From: Nissolia schottii
Lineage: Eukaryota > Streptophyta > Magnoliopsida > Fabales > Fabaceae
Assembly: GCA_003254905.1 (NCBI GenBank)
Contig: QANU01053036.1
Location: forward strand, 312,166-376,165
Direction: 5' to 3'
Length of the DNA: 64,000 nt
The notes beneath the pieces are model-generated. The model did not search any database, had not been told where the DNA came from, and saw nothing but the letters and a program-made list of their open reading frames with translations. A program made the position numbers and the translations under genes. Shown in pieces: positions 56,511 to 64,000 of this stretch (positions within the stretch are counted from its first letter, which is position 1; every line of letters begins with the position of its first letter).

Positions 56511-58025
56511 ACGGAGGAGAGGGACGAGCTGAGACTTGCTTTGGCAGTGGCAAGGGTTGCTATAAGCAGTGTTACATGATCCACCTTAATAATTACTGAT
56601 ATGAATATTCTCTCATATTGGAATGGTCAATAAGGAGAGTAATGTGCAAGACTCAAGATGCAAAATAGGGGATGAACTAGAGAAATAAAGGGGATGAACT
56701 CAAGACTCATATTGGCGCTACTGAATTGTTAAATTAAACAATATAGACACGAAAAATGATTTGGACAAGTTTATGAAAGATGCATGCTAATGACAACCTT
56801 TTACACCATATAAGATATATATTTGAAAATTCTGATCTCTCCGTTAACTTGGCTTTAAATGAAACCATTTTATTCATTCTTTTAACTTTTGTTGGCTTGC
56901 TTTAACGCCATGCTTAAGTTTATATGCTTATCTTTACAGATTCTTCTTGATGAGCAAACATCTAGGTTCATTTAGATTTTGGACATGTTAAACATACTTA
57001 AAGGATGATTAAGGTATGCTAAAGCTTGAAACTTCATCTAATGTCAATTATGGTTCTTTATTCATGGGGTGACATAACATGTCCAAAATCCATATGAACC
57101 TGTATGACTCTGCATCAAGAATCTGCAAAGATAAGCACATAAACTTGAAGGATGATTAAGGTATGCTAACAATTGAAACTTCATCTTATCTCAGCTATGC
57201 TATATTCAGTTTTCTTTTCTCAAAACTACATAGAATAACTGTTGTGAGGAAAATTTGCACTTTATGATTTGAAAAATTGCACTGATAAACCCTTGATTGT
57301 AATGAAATCTTCCCAGAAGCACCAGATTCCAACATTTAGCAAACCAAAGTAATTCAAGAATTAATGTCTTTCAGCAAGAGAGGATTTCAGTATCCATTAG
57401 CTGAACTAGATTCTACCTTACACTTCAGTTGTCAAACTGGGTGAGATATTTACATTAAGAAGTATAACGTTGATGAGATTATATGGTCAGAACTGTGCAA
57501 CCAGAAGCAATGGGTAAAATGTGCCTCATACTCATAGAGTGGCTTTTGTCGTGGAAGTAGAATTAGGAGCTATTGGTGCCTCCACTTAGCACGTGTCTGA
57601 ACACCAATAAAGGTTACGTACAGATGACAGGGCTTCCCCATTATTTCTCATTAAAAATTGTGTTTTCGTTTTCACTTCCAACAAGAAGCCTCCATTGATG
57701 ATAACTTTCATTTTTTTCCGATTTTGTCTGTAGTAAATACAACTAAATCAATATAAAAATATAGTGACAACTAATTGACATGTTGATAATATTTTGAGAT
57801 AGACAACTCAGTGAGATATTGGGGTAAAGATATAGCTTAAATCTTGAAAATTGATTAATATAGGTACGGGGACTATCATGACAACGTGTTGAGTTAGCAA
57901 GAGAAATGAGATAAAAATACTTTGTGGAACTTTTAATCTATTGGCCCTACATATGGACCTGACATTCAACTTTGGAGGGAGCCAAATGACAAGGAGAAGA
58001 CATACAAGACAAGTGATGAGCCCAC
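56511..58025. other. Intergenic, with a 230-bp inverted repeat
   Basis: No gene. The inverted repeat at 56916-57146 is listed separately. A short stretch near 57590 (agcacgtgtc, a G-box-like core) is seen, but its relation to any gene is unknown. Confidence 0.4.
56916..57146. repeat. Imperfect hairpin, about 72-bp arms
   Basis: The left arm 56916-56992 (aagtttatatgcttatcttt..) and right arm 57077-57146 (..aaagataagcacataaactt) pair over most of their length around a loop of about 84 bases. The loop sequence (aaggatgattaaggtatgct) is repeated directly after the right arm (57149-57168). Confidence 0.8.
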
Positions 58026-58400
58026 ATGTAACATCCCTAATTTTTCTCTTTATAAATATTTTGCATAATTAAGAATATCGCGTAATTGAAGCAAACTCGA
58101 GACGATTATTTAAACAAAAAATTTAATTATAAGAGTTTCCTTATCCAAAATAACAGTTAAAATGATGGTCTTGTAAGCTTACAGAGATTTTGTAAGATTC
58201 GGATCGATTTTGATCATCATAAAAATTTAATTACGACTTAAAGGTATTCATAAAATGTATTATTATGAAAATAAATTTACGAATACTTTGATGGACTTAA
58301 ATTCCTGATAAAAAAATCAGTAAATTATGATGGTATATTCTAAATATTTTTCAAATAGCCATAAGTGAAACACCCAAATAACTAATGACCATATTCGATA
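58026..58400 (+). mobile_element. gypsy-type LTR start fragment
   Basis: TGTAACATCCCTAATTTTTC is a common start of plant gypsy LTRs, followed by ctttataaatattttgcata. It is related at its start to the minus-strand start of the element at 25290-28469. The end is not resolved; it lies just upstream of the HSP90 gene. Confidence 0.5.
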
Positions 58401-58451
58401 AAACACGATCGGACTTAGTTAGAAGCCACGTAGGCTAAGCATGTGTGTGTA

Positions 58452-58460
58452 TATATAAAT
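58452..58460 (+). promoter_or_regulatory. Candidate TATA box of the HSP90 gene
   Basis: TATATAAAT about 270 bases before the ATG, the best match upstream. The resulting long, T- and C-rich leader is plausible but unproven. Confidence 0.4.
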
Positions 58461-58727
58461 AATATAATAATAATATTTGTGTTACTGTTCCTGTGTTGGC
58501 ATAATGCCGGCCTTACAATGCAATCAAAATCCACCCAAAAACACAGCCAAAACAAAGGACCCAACCAAGTAATAAACACAAACAATCCTTTGATGTCCAT
58601 TTTTCTCCTCACTCTTAAACCCTTTTGAGCTTTGAGGGTTTTTCTATTTTCCATTTCATTTTTCGATTTATTCTCCTTATCATATCCTTTCATCTTTATC
58701 TCATCAGTTTCAGCGGAGTGCTGAATA

Positions 58728-61700
58728 ATGGCTCCTGTGCTGAGCAGAAGTATATTCTCATCTCCTTTTACACCCCAACGGGCTGTTTGTTGTTGTTCTT
58801 CTTCTTCCAATTCAACCCTGAGAAGTGCTTTTTTTGTGCCACACCAAAAGAATGGTTTTTTCTTCTCTTCTTCTTGTGGTGGCCTCAAGTGGAAGAAGAA
58901 GAAGCTCCAAACAAGGGACAACAACAATAGGAATGTTGTTGTGAGGTGTGAGGCATCAGCGGTTGCAGAAGAAGAGGCCACTGATGGTGAGAAGTTTGAA
59001 TACCAAGCTGAGGTAGTTTTGATTTATTATTATTTTTTTATATTTATAATTTCTTTTTTTAATGTTATTTTTTCTCTTTTGAGCCATGGGAGGATTTGAC
59101 TTGAATGAAATAGTGGGTTTTGCAACAAATTCGTGAGAAAAAGTAAGCATTTTTTTTTTATTTCTCTTTTGGGTCAATGTTTTTGGACTCCATTTGGCTT
59201 GTTGGGATATATCATTTGAGTACCAAGTAGTGGTGGTTCTTTTTTTATTTTGAAATTTTTTTTCCTTTTCATTTGAATTATGGGGAATTACATTATAAGC
59301 ATTGGTTTTGTATCAATTTATATTTGAAGAAAGAGTATTTTTTATTTTTTTTATTTTTCCAACTGTTGGGTCTGTCACTGTTTTGAGTTGTGAATGAATC
59401 AAATTTTCAATTTTTTTTTTGCCTTTGCTTGTGAATGAAAGACTGATTTTGGATTGGTATTGATGATACTAGAGATTAACTAGTAACTCGTTGGTTATAT
59501 CATGCATAAGGTGTGCTTGAAGGAGTGAACATTCTCAACGTCTTTTTGGGAAGAATACATACAAGCCTAGAGATACATTTCTCATCTTTAAAGACTTCCC
59601 ATTTTCTCTGTTGCAAAGCACACCACATAACTATGTGAAAATTAGAAAGCGCTTTTCTCTTAATGTGGATCATTTTTCATTTTAGTGTTTACTGAAGGAA
59701 TGAATTCCATTGCAGGTCAGTCGCCTCATGGACTTGATAGTTCACAGCCTGTACAGCCACAAGGAAGTTTTCCTTAGAGAACTCGTGAGGTGAGCATGAG
59801 TACATTTATGCTCAAATGAAATTTCGGTGTTTCGAGGAATGTTTGAAGTTAATTACTTTTGATTGAAGTATTTGCCATGCCATGCTAAATTTGTGATATG
59901 GAAATTGTTATCGAAGGCTTCCGCGGGGAGAATTTGCTTGTTGTTTTTGTTTCTTCTCTCTTGAACTCTTGCATTTATGTTTTCCTCGGTTTATCTGAAT
60001 ATGTTTGTGTGCGCTTAATTCGTTTTGTTTTATTTTGCCTTTTATGCAGTAATGCTAGTGATGCTCTGGACAAGTTGAGATTCTTAAGCGTGACAGAGCC
60101 CTCTTTACTCGGAGATGCCGGAGAGCTAGAGATACGCATCAAGCCTGATCCTGACAATGGGACTGTTACCATAACGTATGTATATTATACTCTCTTTTTT
60201 ATATAAGAACAAGTATTTGTTATTTTCTAAATTTGTTGCATCCTTTTTTGGTGCATGTAAATATAAATATAAATATATTGTTATCGAACTGTTTACTGTC
60301 TGTCTTTGTAGAGATACTGGTATTGGAATGACCAAAGAAGAGCTCATTGACTGTCTTGGAACTATTGCTCAGAGTGGTACTTCAAAATTTTTGAAAGCAA
60401 TCAAGGTGATTAGTTTTGTTATTATTCAGAAATATTGCTCACTTTAATGTTTTGATTTCGAAGCTTCAACCATTATGTTTTAATCTTTTTTGTCCCCTCT
60501 TTCAGGAAAATAAGGATTTGGGAGCAGATAATAGTTTGATCGGTCAATTTGGTGTTGGATTCTACTCTGCTTTTCTTGTTGCCGATAGGGTAGTGTAGCG
60601 TGTGACTTCTTAATAGCATTCTCTTGATTTGGTTGATTTTTCTGATTTTAACTTTTTTGGTCGGATTCCATTAATTCGGTTATGTCTGCATGCTAATGAT
60701 AACCAGGTTGTTGTTTCTACCAAGAGCCCGAGATCAGATAAGCAATATGTGTGGGAATCAGTTGCTGACAGTAGCTCCTACGTTATCAGGGAAGAAACTG
60801 ATCCTGAAAAGCTTCTGCGTCGTGGCACTCAGATTACCCTCTACTTAAGAGTAAGTGGCATTTCTTTCATTCTTTTAATGCATAGAATTGGGGGGGGGGG
60901 GTTGTATGTATGCGCTCTCACGAAGTACTTGGAACTTAGAGTTGGCGCTCAATTGCTTTCTGCATCTAAGGTGGTATCTGACGTAGAACTGAGAGGAATT
61001 CTCCGATGCTCTCAAAGCAAGAAAAGAGATTTGCTCTATACCATTCATTATTTGATACATAAGCTTTATTGGCTGCCATTGTTCCCCACTTTCCCTACAT
61101 TTTTAATGCAATAGCTGATGTGCCAAATGATGAATGGTATAGAACAAATCTTTTTTCTTGCTCTTGGAGCATCTAAGAATTTCCTGAAAATATACCTGTG
61201 CTGTTATTTGTTAATGAACCCATATAGTGTTTGAATCTAGTGAGAACTTTTCAATTTAGAAATTCAGTTGAAACACTCAAATTCTGTTTGCTTTCTTTGC
61301 CTAGGACGATGACAAGTATGAATTCTCAGAGCCAACCAAGATTCAGAGTTTGGTGAAGAATTACTCACAGTTCGTTTCCTTCCCCATCTATACATGGCAA
61401 GAAAAATCAAGAACGGTTGAGGTTAGCATACTTCTTTTTCTTTGTTTAGTGCCTTAAGCCTCTGCTGCTCTTTCTTCTCCTAGTGTACGCTTGGCTAATG
61501 GTCAGAGTCAAGTGCTTAGAGATAGTGAAAAAAACGAGATCTTTTAGAAATTTGTTTCCAACTAGAAATGAAACTAGCTATTGCCACTTAAATATGTCCC
61601 TCCAACTCAATGTAAACTATGTTTCATAGGTAGCGTCACAGTTGACAAGGGAAAGTATCAAAAGCAATTGTCGGAAAGAGTATTCGTTTGAATACCAGAA

Positions 61701-64000
61701 TGTTACTTGTAGGGCAATTTCATTTTATCTGACATAACATTTTGAATCCTCATTCATGTTAAACAATATCTTTACAAAAGAGTTGCGAATGGATTGGCTA
61801 TTGTTAGTATTAATCAATTTGAGCAATGACAGGTGGAAGAGGAAGAAGAACCAAAAGAAGGGGAAGAACCCAAAGCAGAGGTAACTAGTGTTGTATTTGT
61901 CAATGTGGTGGCTTCTCAACTTGCTTTTTTGAAATGTTATCATTTTTAAACTAAATCTTCTGCTTCTATCAGGGTGAAAAGAAGAAGACAAAAAAGACTA
62001 AAACTGAGAAATATTGGGATTGGGAATTAGCCAACGAAACAAAGCCAATATGGGTGAGTGTAAACTATATCTTCTTTCTGAACTTAGGATTGTAATGTGC
62101 TGCATTTTACTTTTCTTTATTTTTTATAGTTCATCTTTTCCTGGCTTACTAACTACTAACTTCGTCATTTTTTTAGATGCGGAATCCAAAGGAGGTTCAA
62201 AAAGATGAGTACGATGAATTTTACAAGAAGACTTTTAATGAATTCTTGGAACCACTTGCATATACTCACTTCACCACTGAGGTATTTTGATGATTTTGGC
62301 CCTTGCTAAAATAAATATTTTACTTACTTTCATGCATGCATTAATTGGCTATAATCTGTGCAGGGTGAGGTTGAGTTCAGAAGTATTCTATATGTTCCGG
62401 GAATGGGGCCTCTTAACAATGAAGAAGTAGTAAATCCTAAAACTAAGAACATACGCCTCTATGTGAAGCGGGTGTTCATCTCAGATGATTTTGATGGTGA
62501 ATTGGTGAGTTTACATTATGACTTTCAAAGTGGAACTTTATAATTATGAAACTTATGGCATTGTTGCTTTATCTCTCTCTCTCTCTCTCTCTCTCTATGA
62601 ATCTTTGTATTTATAGTTTTGCAGAATCTTGAGTTTGTTTTTTGGGATTTGATGGGACTTAACTGTCACATTGTATCTACAAATAACTAGTTTAACACCC
62701 TTGCTTTTTTGCATGGGACTCTTCTCATAATGTTTCTGCTCTTGAATGTGTGTTGGACCTCCTCCTTGTGTCCTTTGCAGTAAATCATTAATTTTGAATT
62801 TGTTTTGCAGTTTCCACGTTACTTGAGCTTTGTGAGGGGTGTGGTCGATTCAGATGACCTTCCTCTTAATGTTTCTCGGGAGATCCTCCAAGAAAGCAGA
62901 ATTGTAAGAGAACTAAGTGTTTTATTGTTATGAACATGAATGAATCAATGAAGGATTTGTTCTTTGTTGAGAAATCATTTATGCATTCATCCTTTTGCTG
63001 TTACTTACCCAAATGACTGATTCCAATAATATTATTCATCAGGTAAGAATAATGAGAAAGAGACTTGTCAGGAAGGCATTTGATATGATTCAAGAACTTT
63101 CTGAATCGGAGAATAAAGAGGTTGGTAGCAACACATTCAGTATCTCTACTTTCTGATGTGAATTCCGAATCTTTATAGATTGAGAACATGGTTCCCTGTG
63201 ATTCCAGGACTACAAGAAATTCTGGGAGAACTTCGGTAGGTTTGTCAAGTTAGGATGCATTGAAGATTCTGGAAACCACAAGCGCATAACACCACTGTTG
63301 AGGTTTTACACTTCGAAAAGCGAGGAAGAATTGAAAAGCTTAGATGAGTATGTTGAAAACATGGGTGACAACCAAAAGGCTATCTATTACCTAGCAACAG
63401 ACAGCTTGAAAAGTGCAAAGTCGGCTCCTTTCGTGGAGAAATTGCTTCAAAAGGATATTGAGGTATGTAATTGGTAAATAATTTGAGTAAGAATATAGCA
63501 TATTTTGGAAATTAGAGCATGGGGTCAGGCTTTTTCATTCAGTAATGTGTGTGATTCTAGTGAAATAAACTTATTGAATGCAAATATGGTCCTTGACAAT
63601 ACACTACGTCGTCGTTTGATTCATGCAGCCGATTCCACACAATGGGACAATGCTTAATTCTTGTTTTTCTAATTGGATGCTTAGTTAAAGTGTATTTCTT
63701 TGCTTATTTTCTCTTTTGAATTTGTTTTTTTCACTCTCGTATGATTCTCTATTCTTTTAGGTACTTTATTTGATTGAACCTATTGACGAGGTTGCCATTC
63801 AGAACCTACAGACATACAAAGAAAAGAAATTTGTCGACATCAGCAAGGAAGACTTGGAATTGGGTTTGTACTCTTACCTTTCTTGCCATCAAATGCTTGC
63901 TTAATTAGGTGTTCAGTTTTGTTTCTGTTTTCATTATAACGACAAATATGAGGCTTTGTTTTCATTTTGTTATTGTTTTCAAAATTTTGTGAAAGAAATG
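58728..64000 (+). CDS. HSP90-5: Chloroplast HSP90 chaperone (HSP90C / HSP90-5), 3' end outside the window
   Basis: Fifteen exons are visible: 58728-59012, 59716-59789, 60050-60175, 60312-60405, 60506-60589, 60707-60850, 61305-61421, 61833-61880, 61973-62053, 62177-62281, 62364-62504, 62811-62903, 63043-63120, 63208-63462 and 63761-63863. They give about 609 residues of roughly 790. Residues 1 to about 70 are a Ser-rich transit peptide. The ATPase domain has [30 protein letters not shown] and [16 protein letters not shown] charged linker (exons 7-9, [16 protein letters not shown]) and [15 protein letters not shown] lead into the middle domain, with [14 protein letters not shown] and [11 protein letters not shown]; the Arg in this last motif contacts the ATP phosphate in the family. 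The C-terminal dimerisation domain is cut off. HSP90C folds stromal proteins with chloroplast HSP70 and helps drive import, and it is essential in Arabidopsis. All joins keep the frame; no defect is seen. Confidence 0.96.
60995..61184 (+). repeat. Hairpin-forming inverted repeat in HSP90 intron 6
   Basis: The left arm 60995-61064 (ggaattctccgatgctc.., gctctataccattcatta) and right arm 61113-61184 (..gatgaatggtatagaacaaa, ttggagcatctaagaatttcc) pair over about 70 bases with a 48-base loop. It is absent from the exon sequence. A run of 12 G at 60891-60902 precedes it. Confidence 0.85.

Noticed and set aside
58415..58981. 188-residue open frame on the minus strand
   Set aside because: It is antisense to the leader and first exon of the chloroplast HSP90 gene and resembles nothing known.

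Overview
This is a plant nuclear window, AT-rich and crowded with repeats, with GT-AG introns in every gene model. A papilionoid legume is the best guess. The main reason is a pair of genes whose secreted N-terminus resembles the legume cold/ABA glycine-rich (CORA-type) proteins; the LTR and MITE families also look legume-like. The species cannot be named from the sequence alone. There are two runs of N (21275-21442, 50768-50900) and two single N (11242, 56238).

Genes: (1) an RGF/GOLVEN/CLEL peptide precursor on the minus strand (4537-5428); (2) an R2R3-MYB factor in the canonical three exons (21597-24215); (3) and (4) two four-exon genes for small secreted Cys-rich proteins with a GRP-type N-terminus (31017-32654, 42738-44335), lying in a tandem segmental duplication; (5) a PUB9-type U-box/ARM E3 ubiquitin ligase (51326-53914); (6) a chloroplast HSP90 (HSP90C/HSP90-5), 15 exons visible and cut by the window end (58728-64000). 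Decayed genes include an LRR receptor-like protein tail (about 49526-49865) and a doubtful LOB-domain remnant (about 15603-16008).

Layout: 1-10 kb holds the peptide gene, a 0.85 kb Mutator-like element carrying a GC-rich gene-like insert, and a complete but internally deleted 1.54 kb Ty1/copia element. 10-21 kb is repeats: MITEs, a local duplication (12.73-13.87 and 17.33-19.49 kb) and LTR pieces. 21.6-24.2 kb is the MYB gene. 24.55-46.41 kb is the segmental duplication. Copy A (24555-37255) is swollen by two LTR insertions, one of which contains a third. Copy B (40155-46411) is shorter. A copia fragment with a gypsy-like insert lies between them. 46.4-50.8 kb holds a tRNA-derived SINE, a repeat-rich non-autonomous element and the LRR relic. 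51-64 kb has the two housekeeping-type genes and a truncated LTR.

The genes show no sign of acting together, as is normal for a plant genome. The most unusual object is the Cys-rich gene pair. Intron 3 is almost identical between the copies over about 395 bp, while the last exon differs at about 18% of sites, nearly all amino-acid-changing, with every cysteine kept.
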